In this document: one piece after another, positions 36,009 through 44,236 of the stretch
How positions within the stretch are numbered: position 1 is the first letter of the stretch
Layout: each line of letters starts with the position of its first letter
Assembly (NCBI RefSeq): GCF_902729425.1
Contig: NZ_CACVCH010000054.1
Coordinates: forward strand, 1-64,000
Reading direction: 5' to 3'
Length of the DNA: 64,000 bases
DNA from: Magnetospirillum sp. SS-4
GTDB lineage: Bacteria; Pseudomonadota; Alphaproteobacteria; Rhodospirillales; Magnetospirillaceae
The notes under the pieces: model-generated
Databases searched by the model: none
Told to the model about the DNA's origin: nothing
Seen by the model: the letters and a program-made list of their open reading frames with translations, nothing else
Made by a program: the position numbers and the translations under genes

Positions 36009-37103
36009 TTATCCGCGTTTCTGAACCACGAAGATCCCTTGGGCGCAGGACAGGTCGTCCTGCTCCGCCGCCCTGAACCGGGAACTCGAGCACCGCAGCC
36101 GGGGCAGGAAGTCGTCGAGATACTCAGGCTCCACCGTCTTGATCACGTCGAAGCTTAGAATATCGAACCCTGCCGCCAGCCAGCATTGCGCCATGACCGA
36201 CGGAAGAACTCGATTGCCCCAGATGTAGTGGTATTCCTGGTTCTCGCGGTCATATGCCCCGTCGTCGAGGAGCAGGAATTCCAAGGGTCGGGTGCTGTCG
36301 CGATGGTCGCAGAAATCGACGAGATGAACTCCCATCGTCCCGGACCGCGAGACTCTCGCCAATTGCAGGAAGGCTAGATCGGGGGCATTCAAATGTTCCA
36401 ATGTCGCGTGTGAGCAGTGCATATGGATCCGGTCGGTCAGGTCCTCGGGCAGGGATTCCGCCAGCGTCCCCGTCCAGATGATGCCTGCGGCCTCGTAGCT
36501 TGTCGCGGCAGCGATTCTGGCCAGGACGGCATCGTCGGTGGCAAGCTCTGACTGGCGCAGGGAAACGCCCAGTCCGCGAAGATAGGGCTGGTGCCAGTCA
36601 GGATTCCAGGGGCCAGGCTGACGATCCACCGCCACCACCTCGGCCCCCAACCCCGCCAAGGTAAGGACCGTATCCAGATAGGCGCCCGGTCCTATCTCCA
36701 TCACCGTCCGCCCGCTCAGGCCGGCGGCCCCTCCCGGCAGGCGGCCGAGCAAGTCCAGGATGGCGGGCAGCTTTCGCCGGGAGCGTTGTTGCAAATAGGT
36801 GTCCAGGTCCCAGCGGGCCGTATATGTGCGGCCGTTCGTGTTGGGGTCGCTATTGTCCGAAGTGGAGAACCAGACGGAATCAAGCCAGTGAGAATACAGG
36901 CCGCCGCCTTGCATCCGGATCTGGGCATGAAGGGCGTGGGGACTTCCCACGGGCTGCCCATCCTCCAGCAAGACCAGGCGAGAACGATCAACGGCATCGC
37001 CGCTGTCACCGGATCGCAGGCCAGGCACCGGACAGCGCCAGCACCATCCTCCCTCATGAACGAAGCGGGGGGCGAGGATCCGATCATGGGACAGGGGGCT
37101 CAT
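36009..37103 (-). CDS. SAM methyltransferase with N-terminal YSHW module
   Basis: 364 residues. Module at about 20-95: GWCW, SRLVLLEDG, HALHAQIR, GLYSHW, WFSTSDNSDP, TNGRTY, among the best conserved copies. The methyltransferase core follows: VMEIGPGAYLDTVLTLAGL near 133, HATLEHLNAPDLAFL, and VDFCDHRDSTRPLEFLLLDD, which is nearly the same as the 42972 protein. The start overlaps the stop of the glycosyltransferase at 37100 (ATGA), so the pair is co-translated. It is likely to methylate the product of that glycosyltransferase, but this is inference from position. Confidence 0.84.
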   Translation of the reverse strand: MSPLSHDRILAPRFVHEGGWCWRCPVPGLRSGDSGDAVDRSRLVLLEDGQPVGSPHALHAQIRMQGGGLYSHWLDSVWFSTSDNSDPNTNGRTYTARWDLDTYLQQRSRRKLPAILDLLGRLPGGAAGLSGRTVMEIGPGAYLDTVLTLAGLGAEVVAVDRQPGPWNPDWHQPYLRGLGVSLRQSELATDDAVLARIAAATSYEAAGIIWTGTLAESLPEDLTDRIHMHCSHATLEHLNAPDLAFLQLARVSRSGTMGVHLVDFCDHRDSTRPLEFLLLDDGAYDRENQEYHYIWGNRVLPSVMAQCWLAAGFDILSFDVIKTVEPEYLDDFLPRLRCSSSRFRAAEQDDLSCAQGIFVVQKRG

Positions 37104-39055
37104 CCACCCCCTCCATTGGTCCGACGACGGCCATGATCGAGCATGATCCGTTCTAATGCCCGTGCACACAACGAGGGACTCTTTAGGTCCGCCACCGCCT
37201 TGGGGCCGGCTTTGCGCCAGACCAGCCGCGCACCGGCGTTGCGGATCAATTCCGTTAAGGCCTCGGCCAGCTTTTCCGGAACCCGGTCATGCCCCAGACC
37301 GGGGGGAAGAAGCTCCGCGGCGGGCGACCAGGTTCGCACATCCCAGGGGAAAAGATAGTCATCGCCGACCATCACCACCGGCAGCCCAAGGTTGAGGGCC
37401 TCGAACACCGTGTGGCCGCCGCCATAGGGCAGGGTGTCCAGATAGATGTCGCAGATGGCTAGGATATTGATGACGTCGTCGCGCCAGCCAAGGGGATGAA
37501 CGCGGGGCCAAAGATCGGGGGGTAGGTCATGGGATTCGGCCAGGGCGGCGAAGCGGACAGAATCGATACCGACCACGACCAAGCGGGCCTGGGGACACTG
37601 ACCCAATGCCGAGGCCACTAGATCCCAGTATTCACGGCTGTCGAATTTCATGGCCCTGCCAACGCTCGCCAGCACCACCTGGTCGGGATCAAGACCCAGT
37701 TCCGTGCGCGGAATGGTCCGGCTGGGCAGCGCGAACCGGTCGGACGAGATAAACGATGGCATGATCTCGGACGGACATAATCCGTCCATGGCCGGCCGCC
37801 GGGTGAAGTGGGCGGCCACATCGAGGAGGCGGCTGGTATAAAGCGGCGGCTCCCCCAATCCCAATCCCATCAGCAGGCGGGCCGGCCTCAGTGCGGTTAG
37901 CACGAAGGACAGGCCGCATTGGGACATGAGGACCAGGGCATCCAGGTCCAGTGCGGCGATGGATCTGGCCATCGTCACCGCATCGACGAAAAGCAGTCCC
38001 GCCGTCGCGTGATCCAGGAAATAAACCCCTAATCCAGCGGTTTCCAACTTTTCCAGCCATTGGGGAAAGAAAGGGTTGGTGGCAATAATGGTGTCCCGTT
38101 GGTGGATGGAGATAATCACCGGTGCAACCACCGCCGGATCGTGACGAATGGCCAGTTCCATGGCCAGATCGGTATGGTGGTGATAGGTACCCAACGCCTC
38201 GCCGCAGAGCAGATATCCGACCCGGGCCGGGCGCTGCGTCGCCGGATCGTGCTTTGGAAGATTCACCTTGAACCGGGACAGCAGGCGTCCAGCCGGCCCG
38301 GCCACAAACTCATCCTGGAATGGCAGGCTGTGGGTCCGGGGATACAGCTCGTAAATGAAGGTTTCGTAGTGCACCACCACATCCGTCATCCAGTCGGGAT
38401 CTCCGGCGGCTTCAGCGGCGGCAGCGGCGGTTCTGAACAGGCTGCGGGTCTCATCATCCCGCTTCGTCTCGCGGAGCCAGCACAGGATGGGAAGCCATAT
38501 TTCCACCCGGCGCAATCCCAATTCCCAGGCCCGCCATAGCTGCATGGCGCCACGGGGGGCGTCACCGGAATCCAGAAAGGCGTCCCCTAGGATGCGCAGG
38601 CCCCAGGCCCGCTCGTCGGGGCTGCCGCAGGCCAGAAGCCTCGATACCGCTTCGGCCGATACACCGGTTCCACGGCGGATATCCGCCGCCATGCCCTCCA
38701 GATTCCTGGCGAGACCGGCCTGCAGAACCGGCACCGGCCGGTCATCGGCCTCCCAACTCAGAGTATAGCGGCGACCGTTGCTTCGGGGGTCACTGTCATC
38801 GCTGGCGGAAAAATACAGGGTCGTTCCCCAATGTGAATAACGCCCCCGACCTTTTTGCCGGATGAGGTCGTGCAGCGAATGGCCAGGCCCCAGCCGCCTG
38901 CCGTTCTCGCAGACGACCAAGCGAGAGTGCTTCTGCCGCCACAGGTCGTCCCCCGCCTTGAAGGGTAGCCGACCTAGGACCCAGCAATGCCCCTGATCTT
39001 CCCTGATCGCGGCGGGGTCCACTGCAAGAACGGGCGGGGCTGGCGAGGACGGCAT
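37100..39055 (-). CDS. GT-B glycosyltransferase with N-terminal YSHW module (paralogue of 19256)
   Basis: 651 residues. Module: GHCW, SRLVVCENG, HSLHDLIR, GRYSHW, LYFSASDDSDP, SNGRRY. As in the 19256 protein, a helical region follows (AWGLRILGDAFLDSG, RGAMQLWRAWELG). The GT-B domain then has LPFQDEF, MDGLCPSEIMPSF, HPLGWRDDVINILAICDIYLDTLPYGGGHTVFEALNLG. The PYGGG loop supports an OGT-like sugar-nucleotide site. The two paralogues align along their whole length, so a block was duplicated within the cluster. The upstream radical SAM gene ends 12 bases away. Confidence 0.85.
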   Translation of the reverse strand: MPSSPAPPVLAVDPAAIREDQGHCWVLGRLPFKAGDDLWRQKHSRLVVCENGRRLGPGHSLHDLIRQKGRGRYSHWGTTLYFSASDDSDPRSNGRRYTLSWEADDRPVPVLQAGLARNLEGMAADIRRGTGVSAEAVSRLLACGSPDERAWGLRILGDAFLDSGDAPRGAMQLWRAWELGLRRVEIWLPILCWLRETKRDDETRSLFRTAAAAAEAAGDPDWMTDVVVHYETFIYELYPRTHSLPFQDEFVAGPAGRLLSRFKVNLPKHDPATQRPARVGYLLCGEALGTYHHHTDLAMELAIRHDPAVVAPVIISIHQRDTIIATNPFFPQWLEKLETAGLGVYFLDHATAGLLFVDAVTMARSIAALDLDALVLMSQCGLSFVLTALRPARLLMGLGLGEPPLYTSRLLDVAAHFTRRPAMDGLCPSEIMPSFISSDRFALPSRTIPRTELGLDPDQVVLASVGRAMKFDSREYWDLVASALGQCPQARLVVVGIDSVRFAALAESHDLPPDLWPRVHPLGWRDDVINILAICDIYLDTLPYGGGHTVFEALNLGLPVVMVGDDYLFPWDVRTWSPAAELLPPGLGHDRVPEKLAEALTELIRNAGARLVWRKAGPKAVADLKSPSLCARALERIMLDHGRRRTNGGGG

Positions 39056-39067
39056 GACGGGCCCTTT

Positions 39068-40042
39068 TCAACGGGGAGAGGACGAATCCGTCAGGTCGCG
39101 CATGGCCGTGGCATAGGTTGTTCCCTGATCGGGCCAGAGGGTCAGGGCCCAGTCGGGACAGGCGCCACAGAAGGGATGACCAGAGAAATCGTTGGTACAA
39201 TGGGCCCGGCGCAAGGCCGTCATAGCTTCGCCCTGCCACAATTTGGCAATGGTGGTATCTGCCAGAGATCCGAGGTTGCCGAGATTGCGCCAGTCCACCG
39301 GGCAGTAGCTCACCTGGCCGTCGGGCTTCACCAACACGCGCTCCCATGGATAGAGGCAGGGGCCACGCTGGGCCGGAGCCGATGCCCAAAGCGATTGGCT
39401 GACCTCGGGAAGTGTCCCTCCGGCCGAATGGCAGGGGCGGATGACCACGAAATCCGCCCCCTCTAATGTCCAGAACGCTTTGAACGCCTCGACCTCGTGG
39501 CGGTTGGCGGATTGAAGAACGAAGCTGACCATCACCTTGACCGGACGCCCGCAGGAGCGGACCATCCGGATAAGCCGCAATGTGTTGTCGCGAACCTGGG
39601 AATACGGGCCCCCGGCGCGAATCGAGCCATATGTGGCATCGGAATGCGCGTCGAGGCTGATGTCGAACACATCGACCCCCGCATCCACCAATGCCTTCGC
39701 CTTGTCCTCATCGATCAGCAGTCCGTTGCTGGTCAGGTTGACCGGTACGCCGCCATGGGTCGCGGCATAGGTCATCATCTCGATCAGATGGGGATGCAAA
39801 AGGGGCTCGCCCTCGCCGGTATAACGGATAAAGCGGCAGAGACCCTTGCCGTCGGTAGCGATCTGATCGATCAGAAGACGGTTCAACTGGGAGCCGAAAT
39901 GGCGTCTTTCCCGTCCCCTCGGCTTGGTCACCGTCTCATAGGGACAATGGGTGCATGCGAGGTTGCAGAACTCGGTCAAATCCACGTTGATCTGGGATGG
40001 GAATGCCCTGGACAGATGGGCGAAGAACTCTCCGTGCATCAT
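39068..40042 (-). CDS. Radical SAM/SPASM protein
   Basis: 324 residues. EFCNLACTHCPYE near residue 27 is the radical SAM motif, YTGEGEPLLHPH the GGE motif, and LTSNGLLI the third. SPASM-like end: VLVKPDGQVSYCPVDW and FCGACPDW. A strong GGAGG precedes two adjacent ATGs; the second (40039) has the better spacing, so the first residue is uncertain. The 97-base gap before it holds copy 2 of the 70-bp repeat. No YSHW module. Confidence 0.87.
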   Translation of the reverse strand: MMHGEFFAHLSRAFPSQINVDLTEFCNLACTHCPYETVTKPRGRERRHFGSQLNRLLIDQIATDGKGLCRFIRYTGEGEPLLHPHLIEMMTYAATHGGVPVNLTSNGLLIDEDKAKALVDAGVDVFDISLDAHSDATYGSIRAGGPYSQVRDNTLRLIRMVRSCGRPVKVMVSFVLQSANRHEVEAFKAFWTLEGADFVVIRPCHSAGGTLPEVSQSLWASAPAQRGPCLYPWERVLVKPDGQVSYCPVDWRNLGNLGSLADTTIAKLWQGEAMTALRRAHCTNDFSGHPFCGACPDWALTLWPDQGTTYATAMRDLTDSSSPR

Positions 40043-40060
40043 TCCTCCGTCACGCTAGTG

Positions 40061-40130
40061 GAAAAGGTCCGACATTTGCGCACTCGCAAAATTTTGATTT
40101 GTTTCCACGAATTCGATTCGTTGGTCGGCA
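40061..40130 (-). repeat. 70-bp repeat, copy 2
   Basis: Aligns without gaps over about 70 bases with 30684-30752: shared ACATTTGCG, then CTCGCAAA, then TTTCCACGAATTC and a GGCA end. The stem is weaker than in copy 1 (TTTGCG with CGCAAA), so conservation is not only of the hairpin. It fills the single large gap of an otherwise tightly packed minus-strand operon, 19 bases before a radical SAM start, as copy 1 also precedes a radical SAM gene. Confidence 0.65.
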
Positions 40131-40139
40131 GGTCTGCTC

Positions 40140-41315
40140 TCACGCGATTTCATCGAAAAGGGCATCCAGGCTCTGGCGGGCGTCATCCATGGTCATGGCG
40201 GCACCGATGGGCAGGGTGACGATCCGATCCGCCAATTCCTCAGTGACCGGCAGGCAGACCCCGGTATGATATAGCGGCATGCGGTGCAGCGGAACATAAT
40301 GGACCGAGAGTCCGATGCCCCGATTCCGAACCCGCCTCATGATGTCGTCGCGGCTTTTGCGCCGCAGGGCGGAGTCGGGCAGCACGGTGACGAACAGGTG
40401 GTGCGCATGATCCAAGCCGCCAAGCCCCGTCTGACACTTGAAGCCCCCCTTCTTTGCCAGTTCATCAAGGTAGAATCTGGCGATGGCGAGACGATGGGCG
40501 GCAAACTCGGCCTGGCGCCGCAATTGGACCCTGCCGATGGCAGCCTGAAGGTCGGTATAATTGAGCTTGAAGCCCAATTCATGCAGTTTCATCTGGCCGA
40601 CACTGCTTTCCGGGTGGCTGTAACGGCGCCAGGCATTGGTGGTCAGCGCGTGTTGCCTCAGCGAGGCCAGATGGTTGGCCGCGTCCGGGTCCGCCAGGGC
40701 GATGGCTCCTCCCTCACCGGTCGAGATGTTCTTGTTGGCATAAAAGCTGAAGCAGACCAGATTGCCGGAAGCGCCAACCCGCGCGCCATCGGGAGTGCGT
40801 GCCCCCAGGGCATGAGCAGCATCCTCGATCAGCACAATATGGGGCGGCAGCGCCCGGCGCAGCGTTGCCACATCCACTGCTAGGCCGCCGTAATGCACCA
40901 CGATCACGGCTTTGGTCCGATGGGTCACCCTGGCCAAAATCGTCTCGGGCGTAACACAGAAGCTGGCCCGATCCACATCGCAGAAAACCGGGGTTGCGCC
41001 CAGATACAAGGCCGCGTTGGCCGTGCTGCACCATGTCAGGGACGGGCAGATCACCTCGTCTCCCGGCCCGATTCCGTGGCTGAGCAGCGCCAGAAACAGC
41101 GCGCCGGTGCAAGACGAGACCGTGACCACTCGCGGCACGTCCAGCCAAGCCTCCAGTTCCGTCTCGAACTGGAGAGTTTGCGGCCCCATGCCGACCCATC
41201 CCGACCGAAGCACTGCGGTGACGGCTTCGATCTCCTCGTCTCCGAAGTGCGGCTGGCCGAAGGGCACCACCATTTTCGATGCTGTATCGGGCGGATGGCT
41301 TGGGTCTCGCGTCAT
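40140..41315 (-). CDS. DegT/DnrJ/EryC1-family PLP sugar aminotransferase
   Basis: 391 residues. PLP lysine K195 in FYANKNISTGEGG, IEDAAHALGA and CPSLTWCSTANAAL. The C-terminal IGLSVHYVPLH is typical of this family's sugar-nucleotide binding segment. The start overlaps the stop of the methyltransferase at 41312 (ATGA). With the 23333 dehydratase it may yield an amino-deoxy sugar; alternatively it acts on a different keto-sugar from the 28022 enzyme, since the two are only distantly alike. Confidence 0.9.
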   Translation of the reverse strand: MTRDPSHPPDTASKMVVPFGQPHFGDEEIEAVTAVLRSGWVGMGPQTLQFETELEAWLDVPRVVTVSSCTGALFLALLSHGIGPGDEVICPSLTWCSTANAALYLGATPVFCDVDRASFCVTPETILARVTHRTKAVIVVHYGGLAVDVATLRRALPPHIVLIEDAAHALGARTPDGARVGASGNLVCFSFYANKNISTGEGGAIALADPDAANHLASLRQHALTTNAWRRYSHPESSVGQMKLHELGFKLNYTDLQAAIGRVQLRRQAEFAAHRLAIARFYLDELAKKGGFKCQTGLGGLDHAHHLFVTVLPDSALRRKSRDDIMRRVRNRGIGLSVHYVPLHRMPLYHTGVCLPVTEELADRIVTLPIGAAMTMDDARQSLDALFDEIA

Positions 41316-42979
41316 CGCTCGCCCTCTTCCGTCTTGAGCGTGGCGATGAGGTGGGGCAGGAATGCCTTGATCTGCAAGGGACCGGAGTCCCCCGTTGTCC
41401 CTGCGAACAGGGATACGCCTCGTCGGAAGCAGGGGAGCGCCTTGCCCCCCAAACCGGCCCGCCGCAGCTGAGCGAGGTATCGGTTCTGGTCCTCGACGGA
41501 AGCGATCAGGTAGCCATCCACCTCCAGGGTGTCATCCAGCCACCCCATATCGCGCCCCCCCTGTCCCACCGGAGCGACCTCGACCCGTGAAACCTCGAAC
41601 AGCCCGCATTCCTGGATCAGCGCCAACAGCGCCGTCACCTCCGGTTCTGAACCGGAGACCGCAACCTTGCGGATACCGTCCCCGGCAAGGGCACGCAGAT
41701 CGGCAAGGGAACTCTCTTTCACTTTTGCCCGCAACGCCAGGATATGATCGCCATACCAATTCCGAGGAGCAGATCCTCCGACTCTTTCCGAGCGGCGCTT
41801 GCGACCAAAAACGCCGCGCATCTGGTTCGGCCTGGCAATGATGTCGGGGGCGACGTCCGAGACATAGTCGATAACATCGAAAACATCGACGAACTGATTG
41901 ACGTAATCGACAAATTGATCACGGCCAAGCCACAGATTCATCATGTTATTGGGGCCGAACATGTCCTCAAGATCGCGGATGGGAAATTGGCAATAAGCCT
42001 TCTGCTCGATAAACACGTTGCGTTCGATGTAGAAAACGCCCTCCTCGTTGAGGAGCTCGCAGATATGGGCCATGTCCCGGCGGTGGTTCTGGAACAGGTA
42101 ATCGACCCCACAGCAGGAAATCAACGAGAACGCGTTCTGGGGCAGCGTGGCATCATGGATATAGCTGGGGATCACCACATCGTCTCTACCGCTGCGTTTT
42201 ATCGCCGTGGCGACCGCAAGACTGGGCTCCAGAAGCACGGTCCGCATCTGGGGATAGAAGATGCGCAGAGTCTCGGCCAGCCAGCCCGGTCCGGCTCCCA
42301 CATCCAGGTAGAGCGCCCCCGGAGCAAGCGCCACGCGCGGCGCGATCTGGTCGGCAAGGCGCTGGAAGCGGTCCTGGAACAAAACGGGATCCCAGTTGCC
42401 CGGTAACTGGTAATGCGTCTGATTCAAGGTGGGAATGACGGGATTGCGAAAGACGGCCCCGCATCCCCTGCAAATGACGATGGTTTGGAACCGGCACACC
42501 GCGCAGCCGTCATATTCGCCATTGACGAACTCGCCGTGGAACGAGGGGAACAGCACCTCATGATCAAGGCCGAGGCAAACCGGACAACGGCAAAAGATGC
42601 TATCGACCTGCCCTTCGGACGGCTCGATGCGTCGACGGAATTGCCCCGCTTCGAAGACGCGATTCGGCTCCTTGCGCGCCAGATAGTCGCGGCCATTGGC
42701 GTTCGGATCGGAATTGTCGGACGATGAGAAGTGAATCTCCCGCCCCCAGTGGGAATAGCGACCGCCGCCCTGTGTCCGAATATGGGCGTGTGGAGCATGA
42801 GACTCGGCCAAGGGGCTGCCGTCTTCATACAGAATGACTGAGGACCGGTTCGGTTGTTCGGGGGTGTCGCCGCTTTCCAGCCCCGGCGACGTGGCAATCC
42901 AGTTGAAACCGCCGTCATGGTGGAACGGCCGCCGCAAGACGATCCCCCTTGCCGCTTGTTCGCCGCCGTGATCAGTCAT
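41312..42979 (-). CDS. Multidomain SAM methyltransferase with N-terminal YSHW module and zinc site
   Basis: 555 residues. The module has GFNW, SSVILYEDG, HAPHAHIR, GRYSHW, HFSSSDNSDP, NGRDY. A Cys-rich zinc segment follows (CRCPVC, CAVCRFQ, CRGCG, residues about 105-160), then a methyltransferase core (ALYLDVGAGPGWLAETL) and a C-terminal Rossmann-like part (IRKVAVSGSEPEV, VDGYLIASVEDQNRYL). Zinc domain, core and Rossmann tail in this order recall NDP-sugar C-methyltransferases (Methyltransf_13/14). The start overlaps the 42972 stop by 8 bases. Confidence 0.82.
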   Translation of the reverse strand: MTDHGGEQAARGIVLRRPFHHDGGFNWIATSPGLESGDTPEQPNRSSVILYEDGSPLAESHAPHAHIRTQGGGRYSHWGREIHFSSSDNSDPNANGRDYLARKEPNRVFEAGQFRRRIEPSEGQVDSIFCRCPVCLGLDHEVLFPSFHGEFVNGEYDGCAVCRFQTIVICRGCGAVFRNPVIPTLNQTHYQLPGNWDPVLFQDRFQRLADQIAPRVALAPGALYLDVGAGPGWLAETLRIFYPQMRTVLLEPSLAVATAIKRSGRDDVVIPSYIHDATLPQNAFSLISCCGVDYLFQNHRRDMAHICELLNEEGVFYIERNVFIEQKAYCQFPIRDLEDMFGPNNMMNLWLGRDQFVDYVNQFVDVFDVIDYVSDVAPDIIARPNQMRGVFGRKRRSERVGGSAPRNWYGDHILALRAKVKESSLADLRALAGDGIRKVAVSGSEPEVTALLALIQECGLFEVSRVEVAPVGQGGRDMGWLDDTLEVDGYLIASVEDQNRYLAQLRRAGLGGKALPCFRRGVSLFAGTTGDSGPLQIKAFLPHLIATLKTEEGER

Positions 42980-44159
42980 TGGCCGCGACCGTTCTGTCAC
43001 CGGGGGCCCTGGTCAGCACAAAAGTACCGATGCCGACTTCAAGTTCAGGTCGGGCGATGTCACGGAACCGGGTGCGCGATGTCCGAATCCTGGCGAGAAT
43101 ATCGTTCACATAAGCGCCATCATTGGCAAGAAAGGTCTCCGCAGCCACCACATGGAATCCGCCGCGTTCCAGCAATGCCTTGAGACGCGGCAAGGTTTGC
43201 CGGTTGCCGATGACATAGCGATAGTAGCCCTTGTTCTCCGCCTCGAAAGCCTCGTCATCCAGCAGCATGTATTCCAACGGACGCGAGGCGTCGCGGTGAT
43301 CCCGGAAGTCCACGATATGGATGCCGAGCGCTCCGGGCTTGCTGGCCTTGGCGAGCGCAGCCACTGTTGCCGCCATATCTTCCACATGCTCGAGAACAGC
43401 GGTCGAAAGAATGATATCGGCCTGACCATGAAGGAATTCAGGAATTTTTTCTACTGAGGCGTGGGTCAGACTCACGCACTCGCGAGTGTCATCGGAGCAC
43501 AAAGCCTCCTCGTTGATGAGGACGCCCTCCCGAGCAAGCTCACGCGCCAGGACTTGCATATAGGGGATATGCCAATCCTGGCTCCACTTCTGGGGGTAGG
43601 GGTCGAGCCCGATCACCCGCGCTCCCAGGGCCGCGAAGGCGTAAAGCGTTCCGGTGCCGCTGCCAGGTCCGAGCTCCAGGATTGTCCGTCCAGTCACGCC
43701 TTCGCCGCCATTTGGAATATGCGCCAGATATTGACGGACATGGATGGCGGCGAGGCGGGCATGCTGGGTGAAAAATCCATCCCAGTTCACCCGTGCGCCA
43801 TAGCGTCGGCCATTGGTGTTGGGGTTGGAATTGTCGCTGGCTGCAAACCAAAACCAGCTCTGCCAGTGAGAGTAGCGCCCGTTTCCCTTTGCACGGATAT
43901 CGTCGTGTCCGGCATGGGAGGTCTGCAGCGGGCGTCCGTCCTCGGACAGTTGGACCGGTGAATGCCGATTGCTGCCAGGAAAATCGCCAATGCCGAACAA
44001 CCCGGCCGCAGTCATCCAACAATATCCCCGATCAGCGATGAATGGGCGAGGCAGTTCGAATTCCTCGTCCGGGCAGGTCAGGGGAAGGCAGGAGAGATTG
44101 GCCCCGAAACAATCGCGGTCAAGAACGAGAGCAGGCGCGACCCGGCTTGAATTCAGCAT
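42972..44159 (-). CDS. SAM methyltransferase with N-terminal YSHW module
   Basis: 395 residues. The module at about 45-125 has GYCW, SPVQLSEDG, HAGHDDIR, GRYSHW, FWFAASDNSNP, NGRRY. Core: TILELGPGSGTGTLYAFAAL, LSTAVLEHVEDMAAT, VDFRDHRDASRPLEYMLLDD. It is a close paralogue of the 36009 enzyme. ATG 44159 is preferred to TTG 44168. It is the first gene of the minus-strand run. IS630 lies about 80 bases upstream and may have displaced the promoter. Confidence 0.84.
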   Translation of the reverse strand: MLNSSRVAPALVLDRDCFGANLSCLPLTCPDEEFELPRPFIADRGYCWMTAAGLFGIGDFPGSNRHSPVQLSEDGRPLQTSHAGHDDIRAKGNGRYSHWQSWFWFAASDNSNPNTNGRRYGARVNWDGFFTQHARLAAIHVRQYLAHIPNGGEGVTGRTILELGPGSGTGTLYAFAALGARVIGLDPYPQKWSQDWHIPYMQVLARELAREGVLINEEALCSDDTRECVSLTHASVEKIPEFLHGQADIILSTAVLEHVEDMAATVAALAKASKPGALGIHIVDFRDHRDASRPLEYMLLDDEAFEAENKGYYRYVIGNRQTLPRLKALLERGGFHVVAAETFLANDGAYVNDILARIRTSRTRFRDIARPELEVGIGTFVLTRAPGDRTVAAND

Positions 44160-44236
44160 GGGTGTCAACTCTTTCTAAGTTTTCCGGCAGCTTGCAGGCA
44201 AGCATCTTCGGCAACCATGATGATGGAAAACAGTTA

